DNA from: Rhodospirillaceae bacterium
GTDB lineage: Bacteria; Pseudomonadota; Alphaproteobacteria; MPNO01; UBA2964
DNA: 6,712 nt
Assembly: GCA_018660305.1 (NCBI GenBank)
Contig: JABJKO010000094.1
Coordinates: 1-6,712 of the forward strand
Direction: 5' to 3'
This document shows positions 1-5,421 of the stretch, in pieces; position 1 is the first letter of the stretch, and each line of letters starts with the position of its first letter. The notes beneath the pieces are model-generated. The model had not been told where the DNA came from. It saw only the letters and a list, made by a program, of their open reading frames with translations, and did not search any database. Made by a program: the position numbers and the translations under genes.

Positions 1-384
1 CAGCTGCCCACGGGGAACGGTACGGTGGTGCGCATCAACCGTTTCGCCCCCGAGACCGACGCGATCCGCAACATGAGCCCCGAGGATGCCAAGGCGGCCC
101 TTGCGGCGCTCGGCAACGAGGCGGCCTCGACCTTTGCCGACAATGGCCGCCACCCGCTGATGCACCGGACCGAGACCATCGACTACGCCATCGTGCTTTC
201 AGGCGAGATCACCATGCTGCTGGACGACAGCGAGGTTCACCTGAAGGCCGGCGATGTGCTGGTCCAGTGCGGCACCAACCATGCCTGGAGCAACCGCTCG
301 ACCGATTTCTGCGAAATTGCCTTTATCCTCATCGATGGGAAGTTCGATGCCGATCTTGAGGAATGCCTGGGGTCGGCGGAGTAA
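1..384 (+). CDS. Cupin domain protein, 3' end only (start lies left of window)
   Basis: The frame is open from base 1 to a TAA at 382-384, so 127 residues are visible and the true start is probably outside the window. A GTG at 25 is in frame, but the residues before it (QLPTGNGTVV) fit the family, so I do not take it as the start. The core is a single cupin barrel: a HRTETIDYAIVLSGEI stretch, then LLDDSEVHLKAGDVLVQ, then GTNHAWSN. Together these give the usual His-rich first motif and the G-D-x-hydrophobic plus H-x-W second motif. From memory, proteins of this small family are about 170-180 residues long, so perhaps a quarter to a third is missing. Members are mostly annotated only as cupin proteins. 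They are cytosolic, with a presumed metal-bound small-molecule site and unknown substrate. The cupin assignment is firm; any enzyme name would be a guess. Confidence 0.85.
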   Translation, partial: QLPTGNGTVVRINRFAPETDAIRNMSPEDAKAALAALGNEAASTFADNGRHPLMHRTETIDYAIVLSGEITMLLDDSEVHLKAGDVLVQCGTNHAWSNRSTDFCEIAFILIDGKFDADLEECLGSAE

Positions 385-420
385 TATTTCGCGGTTTTCC
401 GGGAATTCGGTCGCGAATAT
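384..420 (+). terminator. Imperfect hairpin directly after the cupin stop codon
   Basis: The arms TTCGCG (388-393) and CGCGAA (412-417) pair perfectly. With one bulged T at 387 the stem continues through ATA (384-386) with TAT (418-420). The 18-base loop contains a further short CCG/CGG pairing. It begins at the last base of the stop codon, where a transcript end or 3' stabilising hairpin would be expected. No T run follows on the plus strand, so it is not a classic intrinsic terminator. Confidence 0.3.
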
Positions 421-713
421 AGACTGGCCGATATCCAATTCCGAGGTGAAGGCGAAGGCCGGTCAGGCCTGCAGGTCCGTACTCAGCGCAATTTAGGAGT
501 TTTCACTAATAGATCATGTTTTGGTGTCAAAGTACCCAAATTGTCAGATTCGATATTTGAGTTATTGAATGAAAATCGGCTGGTACATGCTGCTTGGGGT
601 TGTAAAGTCCCGCCGTGACCTGCCGGTGCTTAGGGCCGATGCAAGAATCCATAGATAATTCTGCCGCCTCAAAAGAAGCGGCATTCGACTATCGGTTGGG
701 AAAGATCTAATCG
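421..713. other. Non-coding stretch between the cupin gene and the membrane protein gene
   Basis: No convincing gene was found here, and composition falls to AT-rich from about base 495. A TTGTCA at 541-546 has TATTGA 16 bases downstream (563-568); this is only a weak promoter match for the gene at 714. A 29-codon frame starts at ATG 569 and ends at TAA 656-658, without a good ribosome binding site. A 6-bp inverted repeat, TGCCGC (662-667) and GCGGCA (678-683), lies 30 bases before the next start codon and would fall in its 5' untranslated region. Confidence 0.35.
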
Positions 714-1127
714 ATGAGATCATATGAGCTACAGTCCTTCCAGGGCGGTAAGTGGATGCTGGATTCGGTCTATGATGATCGAACGTTCGCGCTGGAAGAG
801 GCCAAGAGAGCCGATGCAGCGGGCCGTTATTCCGGCGTGCGGCTCATCGAAGAAGATTACGATGACGCGACCAACCAAACCACGACCCGCACGTTATTCC
901 GGGGTGGGGCCGCCAAGGGCCAAAAGGCGCTAAACCCCGTTTCCAACAAGAAATCATCTTCAGCCGCCTCGCGTGGCGCGACCGGACGCGAGCCGCCTCA
1001 ACGGGGCGGGCGTATAAATACCGTCAAAAAATCCAGCTTCCTGGTCCCGGTTTTAGTGCTCCTTACGATCCTTATAGGCGCATTGGCTGCCTTTTTCGGT
1101 CTGCAATATTTGTCGGTTTTGTCGTAA
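714..1127 (+). CDS. Small protein with one C-terminal membrane helix, function unknown
   Basis: This encodes 137 residues. Residues 1-65 form a compact, charged domain (begins MRSYELQSFQGGKW; contains DDRTFALEEAKR and GVRLIEEDYDDATNQTTTRTLFRG). Residues 66-106 are a low-complexity basic, Ser/Gly/Pro-rich linker, and residues 108-131 are one strongly hydrophobic segment. The last few residues follow directly, so it looks tail-anchored with the globular domain in the cytoplasm. There is no signal peptide. GGGAAAG at 698-704 lies about nine bases before the ATG and supports this start; a second ATG at 724 is in another frame. I recall similar N-terminal domains in hypothetical proteins of Rhodospirillales, but no function is known to me. 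The gene is less GC-rich than the metabolic genes to the right. It lies 103 bases upstream of the CBS gene on the same strand and could share a transcript with it. Confidence 0.8.
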   Translation: MRSYELQSFQGGKWMLDSVYDDRTFALEEAKRADAAGRYSGVRLIEEDYDDATNQTTTRTLFRGGAAKGQKALNPVSNKKSSSAASRGATGREPPQRGGRINTVKKSSFLVPVLVLLTILIGALAAFFGLQYLSVLS

Positions 1128-1135
1128 AATTGGCA

Positions 1136-1145
1136 ATGACGTCAT
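1136..1145. promoter_or_regulatory. Perfect 10-bp palindrome ATGACGTCAT upstream of the CBS gene
   Basis: ATGACGTCAT is its own reverse complement. It lies in the 103-base gap between the membrane protein gene and the CBS gene, 85 bases before the CBS start. It could be a binding site for a dimeric regulator, but a palindrome of this size can occur by chance, and no well-formed -35/-10 pair was found next to it. Confidence 0.2.
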
Positions 1146-1230
1146 CGGTTACCCTGTAGAATTTTAGCAATGCGGAAAGAATAGCCGGACTACAATAGAG
1201 CCCCCTTTTTCCATCATTTGAGATACCCAA

Positions 1231-1683
1231 ATGCTCGTTGAAGAACTATTGCACAGCAGCCCTCTGAGGCTCATTACCGCCGGTCCGCAGACCCCGGTCA
1301 GCGAAGCCGCCCAAAGAATGGCCCAAAATAATATCGGCCTTGTGGTCGTGATGGATGACGATCAGGTCGCCGGTGTTTTTTCAGAACGGGACCTTGTTAA
1401 AGGGTTTGGCGCCGCGGAGATAGTCATTGAAGAGGCGGTTGTCGGTGACCTGATGACCAAATTGATCATCACAGTGTCTCCAACGGATTCTCTCGTCGAC
1501 GCGACTATTGCCATGAATGCCAACAACATACGTCATCTGGTCGTGGTACAGGCGGGCAGACCCGTTGGCGTGGTCAGTATTCGCGATGTGCTCCGTGTTT
1601 TCGCCGAGCAGCTTTTGGCGGTCAAAGACGATGCCGGCGGCGAACTGGAATTGGATCTGGTCAAGGCGCTGGCGGTAGCCTGA
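1231..1683 (+). CDS. Two-CBS-domain protein (adenine-nucleotide sensing type)
   Basis: The protein is 150 residues and consists almost entirely of a tandem CBS pair (Bateman module). The first CBS domain covers about residues 9-60 and ends in GVFSERDLVKGF; the second covers about 73-128 with RHLVVV (101-106) and GVVSIRDVLRVFAEQL (113-128). The S-x-R-D motif at the end of each domain (SERD 51-54, SIRD 116-119) is the usual ribose/phosphate contact for AMP, ATP or related ligands. No other catalytic domain is attached and the length is typical of stand-alone CBS proteins, so it is probably a cytosolic regulatory subunit that acts on a partner not visible here. The ribosome binding site is weak (TTGAGA at 1218-1223). 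The start codon also lies in a 6-bp inverted repeat, CATTTG (1215-1220) with CAAATG (1228-1233), which could dampen initiation. The partner protein and physiological role are unknown. Confidence 0.92.
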   Translation: MLVEELLHSSPLRLITAGPQTPVSEAAQRMAQNNIGLVVVMDDDQVAGVFSERDLVKGFGAAEIVIEEAVVGDLMTKLIITVSPTDSLVDATIAMNANNIRHLVVVQAGRPVGVVSIRDVLRVFAEQLLAVKDDAGGELELDLVKALAVA

Positions 1684-1841
1684 CGCAGCGGGTTTCTTCA
1701 GCGGCGGAACTCTCCCCTAAGTCATCTTTCCAGCTGGATACTGCTCTGGTGGCCCGGCGTGTGGGAGATCAATGTAATCGGGCACGAATAAAACGGATTC
1801 CGTTGCGACCGCGGGGGATCTTCGTGCTGTCGCCGCGATGC
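1684..1841. other. Convergent gap between the CBS gene and the minus-strand membrane gene
   Basis: This is 158 bases between the 3' ends of two converging genes. The only structure seen is the short palindrome at 1792-1804, described separately as a possible minus-strand terminator. Open frames crossing it on both strands have no ribosome binding site and unlikely protein composition. Confidence 0.5.
1787..1804 (-). terminator. Possible weak intrinsic terminator for the minus-strand small membrane gene
   Basis: AACGGATTCCGTT (1792-1804) is a 13-base palindrome. Read on the minus strand, an AACGG/CCGTT stem with a 3-base loop runs directly into TTATT (1791-1787), giving a hairpin followed by a short T-rich run 38 bases beyond the stop of the minus-strand gene. 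Position and polarity fit, but the stem is only five pairs, so termination would be weak. Confidence 0.35.
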
Positions 1842-2024
1842 CTAAAGAACGCCTACGGCGACCAGGAAGGCGAGGGTGCAAACAATTGCACCGATGATGG
1901 CAATCCAAAAAGGGACGTCGATGGAAGAGGAAGCACTGAGTTTTCCGTCCCTCTTTTTTCTCAAGAGAAAGAATGAGATAACTCCTAAAAGTAGAATTAC
2001 CGAAATCGTAATATATATATACAC
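1842..2024 (-). CDS. Small two-helix inner-membrane protein, unknown
   Basis: This encodes 60 residues with two clear hydrophobic segments. Residues 3-21 (about IYITISVILLLGVISFFLL) are followed by the basic turn RKKRDGK (22-28). A polar stretch leads to the second helix at about 39-59, ending at the C-terminus. The cluster of positive charges between the helices predicts a cytoplasmic loop with both ends outside (positive-inside rule). The frame opens with GTG. Only an AGGG at 2042-2039, 14 bases upstream, resembles a ribosome binding site, and no in-frame ATG exists, so the start is uncertain. The first codons lie in an alternating AT run (2011-2021). The hydrophobic pattern, a possible terminator just downstream, and the absence of any plus-strand gene in this interval argue for a real gene. 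I do not recognise a family. It would converge with the CBS gene and diverge from the small gene at 2236. Confidence 0.55.
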   Translation of the reverse strand: MYIYITISVILLLGVISFFLLRKKRDGKLSASSSIDVPFWIAIIGAIVCTLAFLVAVGVL

Positions 2025-2235
2025 GATATAATCGTTAACCCTTGCCCCTGATTACTAAGTTATCGGCGCGCATTTAAGCATGAAATCCACAAATTTAGAA
2101 AATAGTTTTCCACAGGTACAACTGATTGTTCAAATTCTTGTTTGATGATTCTTTGAATAAGGGATTACCATTATGATGTTTAAGTCGATTTAGACAAACG
2201 ACCCTTGGGTTGGCAGAAATTATGAGGTTTTTGCC
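2025..2235. other. AT-rich divergent intergenic region with a DnaA-box match
   Basis: This is the most AT-rich non-coding stretch of the window, lying between two divergently read small genes, so promoters for both should be here. TTTTCCACA at 2106-2114 fits the DnaA box consensus TTWTNCACA. AAATCCACA at 2083-2091 is a two-mismatch neighbour in the same orientation, starting 23 bases earlier. TATGAT at 2172-2177 resembles a -10 element for the gene at 2236 but lacks a good -35. I see no further box cluster and no origin-linked genes, so I do not call an origin. Confidence 0.3.
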
Positions 2236-2439
2236 ATGCACCAGAAAAAACAGAGATTGGCAGCCTCCGTTCAAACGCCTCCCGCTTTGAACGAAAGCCC
2301 GGCGTTAGATAGCCCGACGTCCGGCGCGGTAAATGACAAATACCCTTTTAACCTTGTAAAGATTGCTTCCGACTGGAAGAGGCGGGACCGGGGTGTTCCG
2401 AATTGGTGGCGGAATCATCTGCAGGGCACGTTGCGTTAG
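2236..2439 (+). CDS. Small basic hypothetical protein
   Basis: This encodes 67 residues. The start is supported by GAGG at 2224-2227, eight bases before the ATG, one of the better ribosome binding sites in the left half of the window. The N-terminal half is polar and Pro/Ser/Ala-rich and looks disordered. The C-terminal half (YPFNLVKIASDWKRRDRGVPNWW, residues 36-58, broken here only for description) is rich in Trp, Arg and Lys, which could suit nucleic-acid or membrane-surface contact. There is no hydrophobic helix or signal peptide, and I know no family. The gene stops 67 bases before the transporter gene start. It might be the first gene of that transcript, but its base composition is closer to the AT-richer left side. 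A longer minus-strand frame across its 3' half has poor composition and overlaps the transporter start, so I prefer this one. Confidence 0.5.
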   Translation: MHQKKQRLAASVQTPPALNESPALDSPTSGAVNDKYPFNLVKIASDWKRRDRGVPNWWRNHLQGTLR

Positions 2440-2506
2440 GGCGTCCCATTTGTTTTGCCGCGACGCCTCCGTTGACCCCGATGGGGTAAGCGCGTAACCA
2501 ACCTTC

Positions 2507-3928
2507 ATGGCACAAGCAGACGCTGGCCCCGCCGCAGAGAACGGACGCTGGGCCGACATATTTACCGGCAGTATGGGCATTTACACCCTGGTGCTCGGCT
2601 TAGGGATGGGGCTGTTTGCCATCAACCAGTTCGTGGTGGCAACTATCATGCCCACGATCCTGGCCGATCTTGGCGGGGTGGGCCTTTATACCTGGGCATT
2701 TTCCCTGTTCGCCGTGGGCGCCATCATGGGGGCGGCCAGCGCCAATGCGTTACGTCAGGCCTTCGGGGTGCGCAAGGCCTATGCCGGGGCCGGGCTGGCT
2801 CTCGGGATCGGGCTTGCCGGGGCGGCGCTGGCGCCCAACATGGAAACGCTGGTCGCCTTCCGGCTGCTTCAGGGTATCGGTGGCGGCGCGGTGGCCTCTC
2901 AGGGCTACGGGCTGGTGGCCATCGCCTATCCGCCCCATCTGCGCAGCCGCATTCTGGGTGTGGTGTCGACCATCTGGGGCATCGCGACACTCATGGGCCC
3001 CGGCTTCGGCGCCGCATTCGCTGAATCCGGGCTATGGCGTGGTGCATTCCTCGGTTTGTTGCCGCTTATCGTGCTCTTTGTTCTGCTCGCCTGGCAGCGG
3101 GTAGAGGGCGAAAGCGGTGACGGGCGCCTGTCGGATATTCCTTATCGGCGGTTGGCGCTGCTAACATTCGCGGTCTTCCTCTTGAGCGCCACCTCGCTGA
3201 CCGATGCGGTGTGGCTGCGCGTGGCCTTCGCCATTACAGCCATTGCCTTTACGATCCTGACCTTCCGGCTGGATTCCACGGCGGATCGCAATATGTTTCC
3301 GCGCGGCGCGACGGATGTGACGACGGAACTCGGGGCGGTTTACTGGATATTGTTTCTTGGCAGCATCGTGCTCGCCATCGTCAATACCTACTCGACGTTC
3401 TATCTCCAGGCCCTCCATGGCGTCTCACCCCTGGTCGCGGGCTATCTGTTCGCCATTCAATCCATCATGTGGACCACAAGCGCCATCTTTGTGTCCATGC
3501 TGCCGCGCTCGTGTGAGACCGGTAGCATCGTCGCGGGGCTGGTATTCATTCTGATCGGCGCGACAGGGATCGCGTTTCTGGTGGATTCCGGGCCGGTGAT
3601 ACCGCTTGCCATCGCCATCGCCCTGACCGGGGTGGGCCTCGGCTGTATCAACAATCCCACCATCCAGCGGATCATCGGCATCGTCCCGGAGACAGAGGCG
3701 CACATGGCCGGTGCCTCGGTGCAGGCCATCCGCAATATCGGTATCTCGTTCGGCGCGGCGGCGTCGGGCATGGTGGCCGCGGTGACCGGTCTGGCTGAAG
3801 GGGCCGGGCGGGAAGCGGTGGCATTCTCCATGAGTTGGGTCTATGGCGCCAATGCCGCGATCGCGGTGCTGGCCCTGGCCATGGTCATTCCCATGCTAAT
3901 CGCACGGCGGCGCGCCGCCCGAGATTGA
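2507..3928 (+). CDS. Major facilitator superfamily transporter, DHA2-like with about 14 helices
   Basis: This encodes 473 residues of inner-membrane protein. Hydrophobic segments can be placed near residues 24-46, 61-80, 91-109, 115-138, 148-170, 177-195, 215-230, 236-252, 278-296, 305-328, 340-358, 363-382, 400-428 and 442-465. That is the 12-helix core plus two central helices typical of drug:proton antiporter family 2. Supporting motifs are RLLQGIGGGA (119-128, helix 4, motif B) and GPGFGAAFAE (164-173, helix 5, an antiporter-type motif C). Motif A after helix 2 (NALRQAFGVRK, 80-90) is degenerate and lacks the usual Asp. The ATG at 2507 is the first start after an in-frame TAA at 2495 but has no obvious Shine-Dalgarno sequence; the Met at residue 23 is an alternative. 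A 5-bp hairpin (2475-2487) lies just upstream. It is 59 bases from the next gene, which suggests it moves the substrate or product of that pathway; direction is not certain. Confidence 0.9.
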   Translation: MAQADAGPAAENGRWADIFTGSMGIYTLVLGLGMGLFAINQFVVATIMPTILADLGGVGLYTWAFSLFAVGAIMGAASANALRQAFGVRKAYAGAGLALGIGLAGAALAPNMETLVAFRLLQGIGGGAVASQGYGLVAIAYPPHLRSRILGVVSTIWGIATLMGPGFGAAFAESGLWRGAFLGLLPLIVLFVLLAWQRVEGESGDGRLSDIPYRRLALLTFAVFLLSATSLTDAVWLRVAFAITAIAFTILTFRLDSTADRNMFPRGATDVTTELGAVYWILFLGSIVLAIVNTYSTFYLQALHGVSPLVAGYLFAIQSIMWTTSAIFVSMLPRSCETGSIVAGLVFILIGATGIAFLVDSGPVIPLAIAIALTGVGLGCINNPTIQRIIGIVPETEAHMAGASVQAIRNIGISFGAAASGMVAAVTGLAEGAGREAVAFSMSWVYGANAAIAVLALAMVIPMLIARRRAARD

Positions 3929-3987
3929 TCAGTGGCCTCCTGGCGGTCTAAGCTCGCTCAGGAACAGTAACGAACAGAGGATTCCCC

Positions 3988-4743
3988 ATGGCGGAAACAG
4001 CACTCTTCGAACCCGGCGGTTACCGCTATGTCAGGGGACCCTTTCAGTATTCCGGGGGCGTGGCGGCGGAGCCCGGTTTCGCCATTGAACGGGTGCGGTT
4101 TGCCCGGCCCGTGCCGGTTGCCGAAGGATTCCAGCGCATCGAAGCTCATTTGACAGCCATTGGCCGGCCGTTCACCTCGTTCTGCGCCTGCGAATTGCGT
4201 TCGCCGGCGCCTTTCACCGACCAGGGCTTCATTGATTTCAACCGGATCTATGTGGGAACGCTGGAGCGCTGGGGCATCTTCAAGGATGACGAAAACCCGG
4301 TTGCCCGCTCCAACGTATGCCCCGAGATCAATCCGCCACCCGAACCCAGTTTCGAAGCCTTTTCCTATACGGTGCCGGCCGGTGGCGCTGAGAGCGTGAA
4401 AAGCTTCGTCATCGCAGGCTCCGCTGAATCGCCGGAAGGACCCGGAACCTACGAGGAGCGTATCATCCATTTCGGTGACACCTCGCCCGAGGCCATGCGC
4501 GAAAAAGCGCAGTATGTGCTGGGGGCCATGGAGAGCCGGATGGCCGCGCTGGGCCTGGGCTGGGAAGATGTGAACACGACGCAGATCTACAGTGTGCATA
4601 ACATCCACAACTTCCTGGCCGACGAGATTGTCGGCCGCGGAGCCGCGTCGGCCGGTGTCACCTGGTATTACGCGCGCCCGCCGGTGGAAGGGCTGGAATA
4701 CGAAATGGATGTGCGCAGCATCCCTGTACAGCGGGTCGTTTGA
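3988..4743 (+). CDS. RidA/YjgF-like protein resembling CnbZ-type aminomuconate deaminase
   Basis: This encodes 251 cytosolic residues. The opening FEPGGYRYVRGPFQYSGGVA and the tail (LGLGWEDVNTTQIYSVHNIHNFL, then GVTWYYARPPVEGLEYEMDV) follow the RidA (YjgF/YER057c) plan: an early tyrosine/serine-Gly-x-Ala segment and a late 'aa-G-L-x-W-x-D-V ... T-x-I-Y ... R-P-P-V ... E-x-D' segment. At twice the usual RidA length it could be a duplicated or extended form. From memory, close relatives carry the label 2-amino-5-chloromuconate deaminase (CnbZ), which removes ammonia from an aromatic ring-cleavage product; here the exact substrate is inference. GAGG at 3977-3980, seven bases before the ATG, fixes the start. 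It is the first of three closely spaced genes, with the transporter just upstream. A C-A-C cluster (residues 66-68) and HNIHN (204-208) are conspicuous and may mark the active site. Confidence 0.65.
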   Translation: MAETALFEPGGYRYVRGPFQYSGGVAAEPGFAIERVRFARPVPVAEGFQRIEAHLTAIGRPFTSFCACELRSPAPFTDQGFIDFNRIYVGTLERWGIFKDDENPVARSNVCPEINPPPEPSFEAFSYTVPAGGAESVKSFVIAGSAESPEGPGTYEERIIHFGDTSPEAMREKAQYVLGAMESRMAALGLGWEDVNTTQIYSVHNIHNFLADEIVGRGAASAGVTWYYARPPVEGLEYEMDVRSIPVQRVV

Positions 4744-4761
4744 CCAGAATTTGTGGTATCC

Positions 4762-4789
4762 GGCCCCGGAAAGTGAGACACTTTGGGCC
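4762..4789 (+). promoter_or_regulatory. Intercistronic hairpin between the RidA-like and dioxygenase-like genes
   Basis: AAAGTG (4770-4775) and CACTTT (4779-4784) pair perfectly around an AGA loop. After a 3-base bulge on the left side (4767-4769) the stem continues with GGCCC (4762-4766) against GGGCC (4785-4789). This gives 11 pairs ending ten bases before the next Shine-Dalgarno sequence (4799-4803). No T run follows, so an mRNA processing or stability element within an operon is likelier than a terminator. Confidence 0.4.
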
Positions 4790-4810
4790 TTGATCCAACG
4801 GAGTTGAGCC

Positions 4811-5407
4811 ATGAAGAAACCCGGTTTGCCCGCCGCCGCCAGATTTGTCGACGAGATCCGCACGCTCTATGAGAGCGAGTCCGATGTTGACGCGCGCTGG
4901 ACCCGGATCCAGAAAGCCATGGGGACCCTGCTGGCCGATCCCAGCCTCAAGGAAAGCAGCAAGAGCTGGCCGCTGACCGTCGAAGGCATGGGACGGGTCA
5001 AAAATTTGCTGTTCTATGAGGATCCCGATTACGGCTTTGTGTTCAACGCCACCGTGCGCAAGGCCCATTCCATCACCAATGTGCACGACCATGGCGATAT
5101 CTGGACCCTGTATGGGATCATTGACGGCACCGAGACCATGCACCGCTATGAGCGGTCCGACGATGCGCCGCGCGATGAGGGCCCGGCGGTATTGAAGGAG
5201 ATCGGCTGCACCGAAATTGGTCCAGGGGACGTGGATGTGGTGCGGCCGGGCGAGATACATCAGGAACATGGCGGTCCCGTACACAGCATGGCTTTTATCG
5301 TGCGCGCCCAGAGGGCGGGGACCTTCAAGCAACGGTCTTTCGATGCGGAGACCGGCGCGGTGATGCTCAATGATGGGCCCGAACTGGTCCCGCATCCGCT
5401 GGATTAG
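4811..5407 (+). CDS. Cysteine-dioxygenase-like cupin protein
   Basis: This encodes 198 cytosolic residues. After a helical N-terminus (1-60) comes a cupin barrel with the thiol-dioxygenase pattern. HDHG (92-95) supplies two metal ligands, followed by WTLYGIIDGTETMHRYER (98-115), and GPGDVDVVRPGEIHQEHG (137-154) supplies the third ligand, most likely H150. The three-His iron site without the usual cupin glutamate matches cysteine dioxygenase and its relatives, which oxidise thiols with oxygen at Fe(II). The protein is close to the family's length of about 200 residues. It may act on a substrate other than cysteine, given its neighbours. CGGAG at 4799-4803 lies seven bases before the ATG, giving a sure start. 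It follows the RidA-like gene by 67 bases and precedes the flavoprotein gene by 14 bases, so co-transcription is very likely. Confidence 0.75.
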   Translation: MKKPGLPAAARFVDEIRTLYESESDVDARWTRIQKAMGTLLADPSLKESSKSWPLTVEGMGRVKNLLFYEDPDYGFVFNATVRKAHSITNVHDHGDIWTLYGIIDGTETMHRYERSDDAPRDEGPAVLKEIGCTEIGPGDVDVVRPGEIHQEHGGPVHSMAFIVRAQRAGTFKQRSFDAETGAVMLNDGPELVPHPLD

Positions 5408-5421
5408 GGAAAGAGGATACG

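Noticed and set aside
569..658. 29-codon open frame (begins MKIGWYMLLG) upstream of the membrane protein gene
   Set aside because: No good ribosome binding site, only 29 codons, and no recognisable leader-peptide feature such as a run of one amino acid followed by a terminator.
1717..1908. 63-residue minus-strand open frame
   Set aside because: It partly overlaps the two-helix membrane gene in another frame, crosses its likely terminator, and is Arg/Pro/His-rich without any recognisable pattern.
2083..2114. Replication origin
   Set aside because: Only one consensus DnaA box and one poor one, no cluster, and none of the usual origin neighbours (dnaA, hemE, gidA, parAB) in the window.
2440..2487. 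Terminator between the small basic protein gene and the transporter gene (GGCGTC/GACGCC and ACCCC/GGGGT stems)
   Set aside because: Stems are short, one has a 16-base loop, and neither is followed by a T run.
2305..2580. 91-residue minus-strand open frame
   Set aside because: It overlaps the start of the transporter gene and most of the small plus-strand gene, has no ribosome binding site seen, and its residues look like antisense translation.
3906..3919. 14-base GC palindrome GGCGGCGCGCCGCC
   Set aside because: It falls within the Arg/Ala-rich tail codons of the transporter and is explained by codon use; no T run follows to make a terminator.
3958..4863. 301-residue minus-strand open frame
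   Set aside because: It is antisense to the RidA-like gene, which has clear family motifs and a strong ribosome binding site; long antisense frames are common in GC-rich DNA.
4658..5395. 245-residue minus-strand open frame
   Set aside because: It is antisense to the dioxygenase-like cupin gene, whose metal-binding motifs and start are clear.
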